A stretch of DNA of 64,000 nucleotides, from positions 164,166 through 228,165 of the forward strand of contig NZ_BMPQ01000012.1 in the NCBI RefSeq assembly GCF_014647675.1. The letters are read 5' to 3'. The DNA is from Streptomyces flaveus (GTDB lineage: Bacteria > Actinomycetota > Actinomycetes > Streptomycetales > Streptomycetaceae). How positions within the stretch are numbered: position 1 is the first letter of the stretch; the number at the start of each line of letters is the position of its first letter. The notes beneath the pieces are model-generated. The model was given only the letters and a program-made list of their open reading frames with translations. It did no database searches and was not told the origin of the DNA. The position numbers were made by a program, and so were the translations under genes. This document shows positions 24,136 through 31,954 of the stretch, in pieces.

Positions 24136-24510
24136 TCAGACCGCGACCAGGTCGCAGACGAAGATCAGCGCCTCGCCCGGCGCGATACGGCCGCCACCGG
24201 CACCGCGATCGCCGTACGCGAGGTGGGCGGGGATGGTCAGCTGACGGCGCCCGCCGACCTTCATGCCCTGCACACCCTGGTCCCAGCCGGAGATGACCTG
24301 GCCGACGCCGAGCTGGAACTCCAGCGGCGTACCGCGGTTCCAGGAGGCGTCGAACTCCTCGCCGCTGGAGTAGGCCACGCCCACGTAGTGGACCTTGACG
24401 AAGTCGCCGGCCTTCGCGACCGGCCCGTCGCCCTCCCAGATGTCCTTGATCTCGAGGTCGGCCGGGGGCTCGCCGCCCGGGAAGTCGATCTCGGGCTTCT
24501 CGATGCTCAC
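24136..24510 (-). CDS. FKBP-type peptidyl-prolyl cis-trans isomerase, cytoplasmic
   Basis: A 124-residue single-domain FKBP without a signal peptide. The fold runs from EIKDIWEGDGPVAKAGDFV through VHYVGVAYSSGEEFDASW, the family core GQVISGWDQGVQGMKVGGRR and TIPAHLAYGDRGAG to FVCDLVAV. Active-site aromatic residues of the FK506-binding pocket (Tyr, Phe, Trp, Tyr) are present. It is codirectional with the lipoprotein FKBP upstream; the gap is 63 bases. Confidence 0.95.
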   Translation of the reverse strand: MSIEKPEIDFPGGEPPADLEIKDIWEGDGPVAKAGDFVKVHYVGVAYSSGEEFDASWNRGTPLEFQLGVGQVISGWDQGVQGMKVGGRRQLTIPAHLAYGDRGAGGGRIAPGEALIFVCDLVAV

Positions 24511-24573
24511 TGCACTGGCTCCTGTGTCGTACGTACGTCATGCCTGACGAATGATTGGGCAACCTGCCCAGTC

Positions 24574-25515
24574 TTACATCACGGCCAGGATGTCGGCGGC
24601 GAAGACAAGAGTGGAGTTCTTCGGGATGCCCTGCGTCTCCTGCGCACCGAAAGCCTGGTCGGGGGGCAGAACGAGCAGCACCCGGCTGCCGACCTTCTTG
24701 CCCACGAGACCGTTCTTGAGACCCTTGATCGTCAGCTGGTCCAGCGGGAAGGTCTGGGTCTTGCCCGTCTTGTAGGTGCTGTCGAACTGCTTGCCGCCCT
24801 CCCAGAGCAGAGCGGAATAGTTCAGGACCACACTGTCGGTCCCCTTGACCTCGGCACCGTCGCCCTCCAGCACGTAGTTGGAGACCAGCTTCTTCGGCGG
24901 GTCGACGTCCTTCGGCATGGTCACCTTCGGCTCCTTGCCGTCGGTGTTGGTGCCGACCTTGGGCAGGCTGATGTTCTCCTGGGCAACCTCCGTGCCCTTC
25001 GCCGAGGCCGGGATCTTCGTGCCCTTCACGATGTCCACGACAAAGACCAGCGTGGCGTTCGCCTTGATGTCGCCCTGACCCTGCGCCCCGTACCCCTGGT
25101 CCGGCGGGATGACCAGCTCGACACGGCTGCCGACCTTCTGGCCCTCCAGACCCTTCTCCCAGCCCGGGATGACGCTGCCACCGCCCAGCGTGAGCGAGAA
25201 CGGCTGACCCCGGTCGAAACTGTTGTCGAAGGGCTTCGCCTCGTCGTACTCCTGCCCGAGGTAGTTCACCTCGGTGGCGTCGCCCTTCTCCAGCTTCGCG
25301 CCGTCGCCCTCACTGATGACCTCGACCTTCAGCCCCTTCGGCGGAGTCCCCTCCCCCTTGGCGATGGTCGGCTTCTTCCCGAACTCGGTACCCTTGGTGA
25401 TCGCGGGCACTCCGTTCTTCGCGGCGGTGGAGTCGGAGCCCTTGTCGTCATCACTTCCGCAGGCCGCTGTGGAGAGCAGCAGCAGGGGGACGAGAAGGCC
25501 GGCAATTCGGCGCAC
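24574..25515 (-). CDS. Lipoprotein with two FKBP-type isomerase domains
   Basis: A 313-residue protein. The N-terminus MRRIAGLLVPLLLLSTAACG is a lipoprotein signal with the lipidation Cys at 19. Two FKBP domains follow: one at about residues 60-155 (VNYLGQEYDEAKPFDNSF, GGGSVIPGWEKGLEGQKVGS), and a second at about 205-310 (LNYSALLWEGGKQFDSTY, GLKNGLVGKKVGSRVLL). The second lacks the Trp of the pocket and may be less active. It is likely a cell-surface folding factor for secreted proteins, fitting with nearby tat genes only loosely. Confidence 0.93.
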   Translation of the reverse strand: MRRIAGLLVPLLLLSTAACGSDDDKGSDSTAAKNGVPAITKGTEFGKKPTIAKGEGTPPKGLKVEVISEGDGAKLEKGDATEVNYLGQEYDEAKPFDNSFDRGQPFSLTLGGGSVIPGWEKGLEGQKVGSRVELVIPPDQGYGAQGQGDIKANATLVFVVDIVKGTKIPASAKGTEVAQENISLPKVGTNTDGKEPKVTMPKDVDPPKKLVSNYVLEGDGAEVKGTDSVVLNYSALLWEGGKQFDSTYKTGKTQTFPLDQLTIKGLKNGLVGKKVGSRVLLVLPPDQAFGAQETQGIPKNSTLVFAADILAVM

Positions 25516-25567
25516 GTGTTCCTCAGATCTCAGACGGCACTGTGGTTGCCCGCCACCCTAAGGTGTG

Positions 25568-25603
25568 CCACGGGCTCCGTACGAGAACGTACGGAGCCCG
25601 TGG
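25568..25603 (-). terminator. Terminator downstream of pafA
   Basis: A perfect 15-bp stem, CCACGGGCTCCGTAC with its complement, encloses a 6-base loop. It lies 22 bases beyond the pafA stop and 53 bases before the start of the lipoprotein FKBP gene. Confidence 0.78.
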
Positions 25604-25624
25604 CCGGTTCCCCTCAATGCGCGC

Positions 25625-26986
25625 TTACATGCCCGCGATGAGCTTCTCCACCCGGTCGTCGACGGAACGGAACGGGTCCTTGCACAACACCGTGCGCTGT
25701 GCCTGGTCATTGAGCTTGAGATGGACCCAGTCGACGGTGAAGTCCCGGCGCTGCTCCTGCGCCCGCCGGATGAAGTCGCCGCGCAGCCGCGCCCGAGTGG
25801 TCTGCGGCGGCACGGACTTGCCCTCGAAGATCTTCAGGTCATTGCAGATCCGGGTGGCCTGTCCCCTCTTCTCCAGCAGGTAGTACAGCCCTCGACGACG
25901 GTGGATGTCGTGATACGCGAGGTCTATCTGCGCGACCCGAGGATGCGACATCGTCATGTTGTGCTTGGCGCGGTACCGCTCGATGAGCTTGTACTTCATC
26001 ACCCAGTCGATCTCGGTGCCGATCCGGTCGAGGTCCTCGGCCTCGATCGCGTCCAGCGTGCGACCCCACAGCTCGAGGACCTGCTCGACGGTGCCGGTGC
26101 GGATGCCGCGCCGATCGACGAAGTCCACCGCCTTCTCGTAGTACTCGCGCTGCACCTCCAGGGCGGAAGCCTCACGGCCGCTGGCCAGGCGCACCTTGCG
26201 GCGGCCCGTGATGTCATGGCTGACCTCGCGGATCGCCCGGATCGGGTTCTCCAGGGTCAGATCGCGCATCACCGTGCCCGCCTCGATCATGCGCAGTACG
26301 AGATCGGTGGCGCCGACCTTGAGGAGCATGGTCGTCTCGGACATGTTCGAGTCGCCCACGATGACGTGCAGGCGACGGTAGCGCTCGGCGTCCGCGTGGG
26401 GTTCGTCACGCGTGTTGATGATCGGCCGGGAACGGGTCGTCGCCGAGGAGACGCCCTCCCAGATGTGCTCGGCCCGCTGACTGACGCAGTACACCGCGCC
26501 ACGCGGCGTCTGCAGCACCTTGCCGGCACCGCACAGAAGCTGCCTGGTGACGAGGAACGGGATGAGGATGTCCGCGAGCCGGGAGAACTCCCCGTGGCGG
26601 GCCACCAGATAGTTCTCGTGGCAGCCGTAGGAGTTGCCCGCCGAGTCGGTGTTGTTCTTGAAGAGGTAGACGTCGCCCGCGATTCCTTCCTCGTGCAGGC
26701 GTCGTTCGGCGTCTACCAGGAGTCCTTCCAGAATGCGCTCGCCGGCCTTGTCGTGGGTGACGAGTTCTGTCACGTTGTCACATTCCGGTGTGGCGTATTC
26801 CGGATGTGACCCCACGTCGAGATAGAGGCGGGCGCCGTTTCGCAGAAAGACATTGCTGCTGCGGCCCCATGACACGACACGGCGGAAGAGGTACCGCGCC
26901 ACCTCGTCGGGAGACAGTCGACGCTGTCCCCTGAACGTACACGTGACGCCGTACTCGTTCTCCAGCCCGAAAATGCGGCGGTCCAT
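25625..26986 (-). CDS. pafA: Pup-protein ligase PafA
   Basis: A 453-residue glutamine-synthetase-like ligase that joins the C-terminal Glu of Pup to lysines of target proteins using ATP. Marks are RRIFGLENEYGVTCTF at the start, LRNGARLYLDVGSHPEYATP with the catalytic Asp, FKNNTDSAGNSYGCHENYL and INTRDEPHADAERYRRLHVI. It lacks the insertion loop found in Dop, so PafA rather than Dop. It starts 9 bases after the MFS transporter stop and has no clear Shine-Dalgarno site, so it may be coupled to that gene. Confidence 0.96.
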   Translation of the reverse strand: MDRRIFGLENEYGVTCTFRGQRRLSPDEVARYLFRRVVSWGRSSNVFLRNGARLYLDVGSHPEYATPECDNVTELVTHDKAGERILEGLLVDAERRLHEEGIAGDVYLFKNNTDSAGNSYGCHENYLVARHGEFSRLADILIPFLVTRQLLCGAGKVLQTPRGAVYCVSQRAEHIWEGVSSATTRSRPIINTRDEPHADAERYRRLHVIVGDSNMSETTMLLKVGATDLVLRMIEAGTVMRDLTLENPIRAIREVSHDITGRRKVRLASGREASALEVQREYYEKAVDFVDRRGIRTGTVEQVLELWGRTLDAIEAEDLDRIGTEIDWVMKYKLIERYRAKHNMTMSHPRVAQIDLAYHDIHRRRGLYYLLEKRGQATRICNDLKIFEGKSVPPQTTRARLRGDFIRRAQEQRRDFTVDWVHLKLNDQAQRTVLCKDPFRSVDDRVEKLIAGM

Positions 26987-26995
26987 GACTGAACA

Positions 26996-28255
26996 TTACG
27001 CCTGATGCCCTGTGCTGAAACGAGGTTCGGGTGCACCGTTTCGATCATTTTCCGATGCGGCTTCAACCACCGCACCGCTGCCCGTAGCTGCGAGGACCCG
27101 CCCCGTGGCCAGCAGAACAAGCAGCGCCACGGCCCCCGCGACACCCGGCAGAGCGAAGCCCGACACCGCGCCTCCCCACTCGACGACCGGTCCCGCGAGA
27201 CCCGTCCCGACCGACATTCCCACCGTGAACGTCGTCACAAGCCAGGAGAACGCCTCGGTGACGGTCCCCCTCGGCGCATGCCGGTCGACCAGGACGAACG
27301 AGCAGGCGATACAGGGCGCCAGAAACACCCCGGAGAGCGCGATCAGCATCGCCATGGCGACCACACCCGGCGTCAGCGTCAGCGGTACGTAGAACACCGC
27401 CAGAAGCGTGACCAGCACCCGCAGTCGCCGCTCCGGCGCACCGCTCCACTGCCGCGCCCCGTACACGGTGCCCCCGACGAGCGCGCCGAGCCCGATGGCC
27501 GCCATCAGCCAGCCGTACGTCACATCCCCGCCGTTGTCGTCCGCGTACGACATCGCCGCGACATTGATCGAGCCCAGCGCGATACCCACGAAAAGGAACG
27601 CGCCGAGCAGGACGAGCAGACCGGCCGAGCGCAACGCACCGAGCCAGTGCGCCTCACGCGGCGCCGAACGCCACGCGCGCGAAGGTCGCGACACCACCAC
27701 GGAGAGCGCGCCCAGCACCCCTATGACGTTCAACACAAGAAGCGCGGCCTGCGCCGACCACAGCGACACGCACAGCGTGACGAGCAACGGCCCCACGGTG
27801 AACATGACTTCCTGCGCCACGGCATCCATCGCATACGCCGTGTGCACCTGGTCCTCCTTACGGAGGACCGTGGGCCACAACGCCCGCAGACCGCCCTCCA
27901 GAGGCGGCGTGAAGAACCCGGCGACCACCATCAGGACGTACGCGAGCGCAAGCGCCCCGATGCCCGTGAAAGCGAACACCGCCATACCGAGGGCGGAGAC
28001 GAGCGCGGCGGGCAGCTGCACACGCGGCTGCCCGAGGAGGTCCACCAGACGCCCGAGAACCGGCTGCCCCACGGCATTCGACACCCCGTACACCGCGGCC
28101 AGCGCGCCGGCGAGGCTGTAGCTGCCGCCCTCGGTGCGGACGAACAGCAGGACGGCGATCGCGGCCACGGCGTTCGGCAGCCGTCCCACAAGAGTGCCGG
28201 CCAGCAGCCGAGCGGCGTGCCTCGTTCTGAGGATCTCCAGGTAACGCGCGGCCAT
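26996..28255 (-). CDS. Major facilitator superfamily transporter
   Basis: A 419-residue protein with about 12 membrane helices. The N-terminal half has RLLAGTLVGRLPNAVAAIAV and a loop GQPVLGRLVDLLGQPRV of the MFS type; the middle has a long linker. The C-terminus is short and polar. It sits between pafA and a divergent LacI regulator, with a dyad between the two starts, so regulation by that LacI protein is likely. The substrate is unknown; export of a drug or sugar-like compound is possible. Its 9-base gap to pafA is notable because pafA normally belongs to the proteasome cluster. Confidence 0.88.
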   Translation of the reverse strand: MAARYLEILRTRHAARLLAGTLVGRLPNAVAAIAVLLFVRTEGGSYSLAGALAAVYGVSNAVGQPVLGRLVDLLGQPRVQLPAALVSALGMAVFAFTGIGALALAYVLMVVAGFFTPPLEGGLRALWPTVLRKEDQVHTAYAMDAVAQEVMFTVGPLLVTLCVSLWSAQAALLVLNVIGVLGALSVVVSRPSRAWRSAPREAHWLGALRSAGLLVLLGAFLFVGIALGSINVAAMSYADDNGGDVTYGWLMAAIGLGALVGGTVYGARQWSGAPERRLRVLVTLLAVFYVPLTLTPGVVAMAMLIALSGVFLAPCIACSFVLVDRHAPRGTVTEAFSWLVTTFTVGMSVGTGLAGPVVEWGGAVSGFALPGVAGAVALLVLLATGRVLAATGSGAVVEAASENDRNGAPEPRFSTGHQA

Positions 28256-28291
28256 GTCACGCCCTTCTCGTAGCCCGTGGCAGCTGACGTT

Positions 28292-28320
28292 GTACGTATA
28301 ACTTCCTTGGTCATACGTAC
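28292..28320. promoter_or_regulatory. Putative LacI-type operator between the MFS and LacI genes
   Basis: GTACGTAT at 28292-28299 and its exact complement ATACGTAC at 28313-28320 are separated by 13 bases. The dyad lies 36 bases upstream of the MFS start and 43 bases before the LacI GTG, the right place to control both. Confidence 0.65.
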
Positions 28321-28363
28321 CATGTGGCCAGTCCGCGAGTCCAGCAGAAAGAGCAGGTCGACG

Positions 28364-29380
28364 GTGGCACGAGGAAGCACCCGCCCCACGAGCCGCGACG
28401 TCGCCCAGGCCGCCGGAGTCTCCCAGGCCGCCGTCTCCCTCGTACTGGGCGACAAATGGCGCGGACGAGTCTCCGAGGCAACAGCCGAACGAGTACGCCA
28501 GGCCGCACGGGAACTCGGCTACCGGCCGAACCTCGCCGCCCGCAACCTACGGCTCGGCCAGGCACGAACAGCCCTCCTGGTAGTGCCCGCACTCACCAAC
28601 GAGTTCTTTGCCGCCGTCTACGAAGGAGCCGCCCGCATCGCCGCCAAACACGGCTTCGGCGTCGTCCTGTACCCCTCACCCGAAGGCATCGGCCCCGCCC
28701 GGGACCCCTTCGCCTCCGCCCGAGCCGCCCTGGACGGCGTCATCGCCTCCTCCATGGCCTCCGAAGCCCTCACAGAAATCCGCGGCGACGACCTCCCCCT
28801 CGTCATGCTGGACAGCGACCCGGCCGGCAGCCTGGGCGCCACCACCGTCAACCTCGACATCACCGACGGCATGCGCCAGATCACCGAACACCTGCTGACA
28901 CTTGGCCACCGCCGGTTCCTCCACCTCGCCGCAGACATCGACTCCTGGACCTTCGACGTACGCGCCCGGGAACTCGCCGCCCGCGTGGCAGAACGAACCG
29001 GCACCGACGTACGCACGGCAAAGGCGCCCATCACCATCGAAGGGGCACGTACCGCGGCCGAAGACGCCCTACGCGCCCCGGGCCCCCGGCCCACCGCCGT
29101 CATCTGCGACGACGACAAACTCGCCGTCGGCGCCTACAAGGCCGCCCGCCACCTCGGCCTGCGCATCCCCCACGACATCTCCGTGACCGGCTTCGACGAC
29201 CTCGCCCTCGCCACAGCCATCGAACCCGAACTCACCACCGTCCGCCTCGACGCCGAACTCTTCGGCGAACGCGGCATGACAGCCCTCCTCGCAGTCCTGG
29301 AAGGCGAAACACCACCGGAAGGCAACATCCCCGTCGAACTCGTCGTACGAGGCTCCACAGCGCCACCACACCCATCCTGA
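28364..29380 (+). CDS. LacI-family transcriptional regulator
   Basis: A 338-residue LacI/GalR protein. The N-terminal HTH is TSRDVAQAAGVSQAAVSLVL followed by the hinge LGYRPNLAARNLR. The effector domain has the periplasmic-binding fold: TALLVVPALTNEFFAAVYEG, HRRFLHLAADIDSW and ICDDDKLAVGAYKAARHLGL, then SVTGFDDLALA. GTG at 28364 places the HTH at residue 9, as usual; upstream in-frame starts would overlap the operator. It probably represses the divergent MFS gene and itself. Ligand unknown; the family mostly senses sugars or nucleosides. Confidence 0.9.
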   Translation: MARGSTRPTSRDVAQAAGVSQAAVSLVLGDKWRGRVSEATAERVRQAARELGYRPNLAARNLRLGQARTALLVVPALTNEFFAAVYEGAARIAAKHGFGVVLYPSPEGIGPARDPFASARAALDGVIASSMASEALTEIRGDDLPLVMLDSDPAGSLGATTVNLDITDGMRQITEHLLTLGHRRFLHLAADIDSWTFDVRARELAARVAERTGTDVRTAKAPITIEGARTAAEDALRAPGPRPTAVICDDDKLAVGAYKAARHLGLRIPHDISVTGFDDLALATAIEPELTTVRLDAELFGERGMTALLAVLEGETPPEGNIPVELVVRGSTAPPHPS

Positions 29381-29387
29381 ACGCCAC

Positions 29388-29425
29388 TGCGCCCCGGCCC
29401 CGCAGCGAGGCGGGACAGGGGCGCA
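29388..29425. terminator. Bidirectional terminator between the LacI gene and prcA
   Basis: TGCGCCCC at 29388-29395 pairs with GGGGCGCA at 29418-29425, and the inner bases CCCCGC and GCGGG can extend the stem. It lies between two convergent stops (29380 and 29444), so it can serve both genes. Confidence 0.68.
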
Positions 29426-29443
29426 AGGTGACGACTGGCGGAC

Positions 29444-30223
29444 TTACTTCTCGTCGGACGCGTCCGACCCATCGGCATCATCAGACCCATCGGACTCGGC
29501 GACGTCCGCAGCCCCGTCCGAACTGCCACCCTCCAACAGGCGGGACAACTGGCCACCCACAATGCGCTTGAACTTGCGCTGCTGCGGACGCGTACGGTCC
29601 AGAACCGCCACCTCAAGACGCTCCGCGGGAATGTCCCGCTCACTGCCATTGGTATCGCGGGACAGGGCCTGAACAGCCAGCTTCAACGCCTCGGCCAGCG
29701 TCATACCATCCCGGTGACGCTGATCCAGATAGGTGCTGATCTGCTCGGCATTGCCACCCACCGCGACCGAGCCATGCTCGTCCACGATCGACCCATCGTG
29801 CGGCAACCGGTAGATCTGATCACCATCGGGCGTCACCCCGACCTCGGCCACCACAAGCTCCACCTCATACGGCTTCTCCGCCGAACTGGAGAAGATCGTG
29901 CCGAGCGTCTGGGCATACACATTGGCCAGACCGCGAGCAGTCACATCGTCACGATCGTAGGTATAACCCCGCAGGTCGGCGTAGCGAACACCACCGATGC
30001 GGAGATTCTCGTACTCGTTGTACTTGCCGGCGGCCGCAAAGCCGATCCGGTCATAGATCTCGCTGAACTTGTGCAGCGCACGGGACGGGTTCTCGCCGAC
30101 GAAGACAATGCCGTCGGCGAACTGCAGCACAACCAGGCTGCGGCCACGGGCGATGCCCTTGCGCGCATACTCCGCCCGGTCGGCCATGGCCTGCTGAGGT
30201 GAGACATAGAACGGCGTCGACAC
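29444..30223 (-). CDS. prcA: Proteasome alpha subunit PrcA
   Basis: A 259-residue alpha subunit that forms the outer rings and gate of the 20S core. It has the gate residues MSTPFYVSPQQAMADRAEYA, then KGIARGRSLVVLQFADGIVF, DRIGFAAAGKYNEYENLRIG and a C-terminal acidic tail rich in Ser and Asp. There is no N-terminal catalytic Thr, as expected for alpha subunits. It follows prcB by 68 bases in the same direction. Confidence 0.97.
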   Translation of the reverse strand: MSTPFYVSPQQAMADRAEYARKGIARGRSLVVLQFADGIVFVGENPSRALHKFSEIYDRIGFAAAGKYNEYENLRIGGVRYADLRGYTYDRDDVTARGLANVYAQTLGTIFSSSAEKPYEVELVVAEVGVTPDGDQIYRLPHDGSIVDEHGSVAVGGNAEQISTYLDQRHRDGMTLAEALKLAVQALSRDTNGSERDIPAERLEVAVLDRTRPQQRKFKRIVGGQLSRLLEGGSSDGAADVAESDGSDDADGSDASDEK

Positions 30224-30291
30224 CGGCTATCCGTCCCTTTCTGTGGAAGTCACTCGATCACCTGAACAAGAGGGGCCCACAAGGGCCGCAG

Positions 30292-31137
30292 TCAGAGCAA
30301 CGCCGCACGCGGACCGTCAGGCCGCTCCATACGCCGCTCCAGGATCGAGCGGGCGATCTCAGAGGACTCCTCATCCGTGAGACGGCGGAACCCGTCCTCG
30401 GTGATCACGGTGACGATCGGATAGATCCGACGCGCGACATCGGGACCACCGGTCGCCGAGTCGTCATCGGCCGCGTCATACAGAGCCTGCACGACCAACG
30501 TCGTGGCCTGCTCCTCGGTCATGTCCTCGCTGTACAGCTTCTTCATGGCACCGCGCGCGAAGATCGAACCCGAACCCGTCGCCGCGAAGCCGTGCTCCTC
30601 GGAACGACCACCCGTGACGTCGTACGAGAAGATGCGCCCCTTCCCGCGATCCACGTCGAACCCCGCGAAGATCGGCACCACGGCGAGACCCTGCATGGCC
30701 ATGCCGAGGTTCGACCGAATCATCGTCGACAGACGGTTCGCCTTGCCCTCCAAGGAGAGCTGCGCACCCTCGACCTTCTCGAAGTGCTCCAGCTCCAACT
30801 GGAAAAGCTTCACCATCTCAACAGCCAGACCCGCCGTACCCGCGATCCCCACCGCCGAGTACTCATCAGCCGGGAACACCTTCTCGATGTCCCGCTGCGC
30901 GATGACATTCCCCATGGTGGCCCGCCGGTCACCGGCGAGCACGACGCCGCCGGGGAACGTGGTGGCCACGATCGTGGTGCCGTGCGGCGCCTCGATCACT
31001 CCCTTGACAGCGGGCAACTGCCGGTTCCCCGGCAGGATCTCGGGCTGGTGATCGGACAGAAAGTCCATGAAGGACGACGAACCGGGCGTCAGGAAGGCAG
31101 CCGGTAGACGCCCGGTGCTACGAGTGTTGGCTTCCAC
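30292..31137 (-). CDS. prcB: Proteasome beta subunit PrcB
   Basis: A 281-residue beta subunit with a propeptide of about 53 residues. The mature protein begins at the Thr of APHGTTIVATTFPGGVVLAG, giving the catalytic N-terminal Thr. Lys33-type and Asp-type active-site residues are in GDRRATMGNVI and later strands. GTG at 31137 gives the known Streptomyces length and overlaps the 3' end of the decayed endonuclease gene by 49 bases. Together with PrcA it makes the proteolytic core that degrades pupylated proteins. Confidence 0.97.
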   Translation of the reverse strand: MEANTRSTGRLPAAFLTPGSSSFMDFLSDHQPEILPGNRQLPAVKGVIEAPHGTTIVATTFPGGVVLAGDRRATMGNVIAQRDIEKVFPADEYSAVGIAGTAGLAVEMVKLFQLELEHFEKVEGAQLSLEGKANRLSTMIRSNLGMAMQGLAVVPIFAGFDVDRGKGRIFSYDVTGGRSEEHGFAATGSGSIFARGAMKKLYSEDMTEEQATTLVVQALYDAADDDSATGGPDVARRIYPIVTVITEDGFRRLTDEESSEIARSILERRMERPDGPRAALL

Positions 31138-31540
31138 GCGTTTCCTTCCACGTATGTCGCAGCCCGCCTTATGACGTCGGGCCGATCCTTGAACTGCCCC
31201 AGCGCGGCGTTGCGGCTGAAGCACAGTACGTCTCGGACCCTACCCGTCTCGTGGCAGTGATCCACATGAATGACCGGAGCCTTTGGACTGATCACGCAGG
31301 GCCCGTCCGGGAGGTGATCATCTCGGCGCGCTGGGCGCCGGTCGTGCCGTACTGGCGCTTCAGGTTGACCCTCGTCCCTGGGTCGCCTTACCAGGTGTCG
31401 GACGTTCTTCCCACGTGCGTTCTGATGCCTTTGCCGACTCTCCGCCCAGCACTCTCTGCGGTGCGGCTGGGGGCCCGTCACGAGACGCCTTGTTACGCGA
31501 AGGCGTCCCGTGACCGGACCCTCTGACAGCGAGAGCACTT
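31089..31540 (-). pseudogene. Decayed endonuclease VII-like gene between prcB and pup
   Basis: The C-terminal part is readable at 31300-31089: HVDHCHETGRVRDVLCFSRN, then LGQFKDRPDVIRR and WKPTLVAPGVYRLPS, which fits the HNH-type recombination endonuclease VII family recalled at this place in Streptomyces. The upstream part of the same domain (VNLKRQYGTTGAQRAEMITS) is in another frame at about 31387-31295, which ends in TGA at 31294 and has a TAA at 31390-31388 in line with GRTSDTW. So there is at least one frameshift and one stop. In addition CFSRN has Arg where the family has Cys, a likely zinc ligand. The gene is therefore probably inactive. Confidence 0.72.
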
Positions 31541-31570
31541 CTCCCGCCCGAGAGAATCGGACATTAACCC

Positions 31571-31789
31571 CTATTCCCCACCTTTTTGGACAAATGACCG
31601 AACGAAGTCCTCGGCATTCTCCTCGAGGACATCGTCAATCTCGTCCAGGACGGAGTCCACGTCGTCGCTCAGCTTCTCCTGGCGTTCCTTGAGGTCTTCC
31701 GATGCCTGCGCGTCCTGCGCAGTCTCCTCGACCTCCTCGGTGGAACGCGTTGCCTTCTGCTGGCCGCCGCCGGTGTCCTTGGTCGCCAT
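31571..31789 (-). CDS. pup: Prokaryotic ubiquitin-like protein Pup
   Basis: A 72-residue, very acidic, Gln/Glu-rich disordered protein ending VRSFVQKGGE. The C-terminal Gly-Gly-Glu is the part ligated by PafA; because Glu is encoded directly, deamidation by Dop is not needed before ligation. The helix that binds the ARC coiled coil is LSDDVDSVLDEIDDVLEENA. ATG at 31789 was chosen over the upstream GTG-type start to give the usual N-terminus MATKDTGGGQQK. It lies 165 bases after dop in the same direction. Confidence 0.97.
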   Translation of the reverse strand: MATKDTGGGQQKATRSTEEVEETAQDAQASEDLKERQEKLSDDVDSVLDEIDDVLEENAEDFVRSFVQKGGE

Positions 31790-31954
31790 AACCCTCACCC
31801 CGCTCGGTTCGACGTTCTTGATCAGACCCTACAAGCAGGGTCCGACATTGGCCCCACAGTTGCTACAACGTCCGGGGACCACCTTCATGATTCCCGGACG
31901 CTGCCCTTTCCACCCCGCCGGCCTCGTTCCGCTGGTGGGGCCGGCCGGGTCCGT

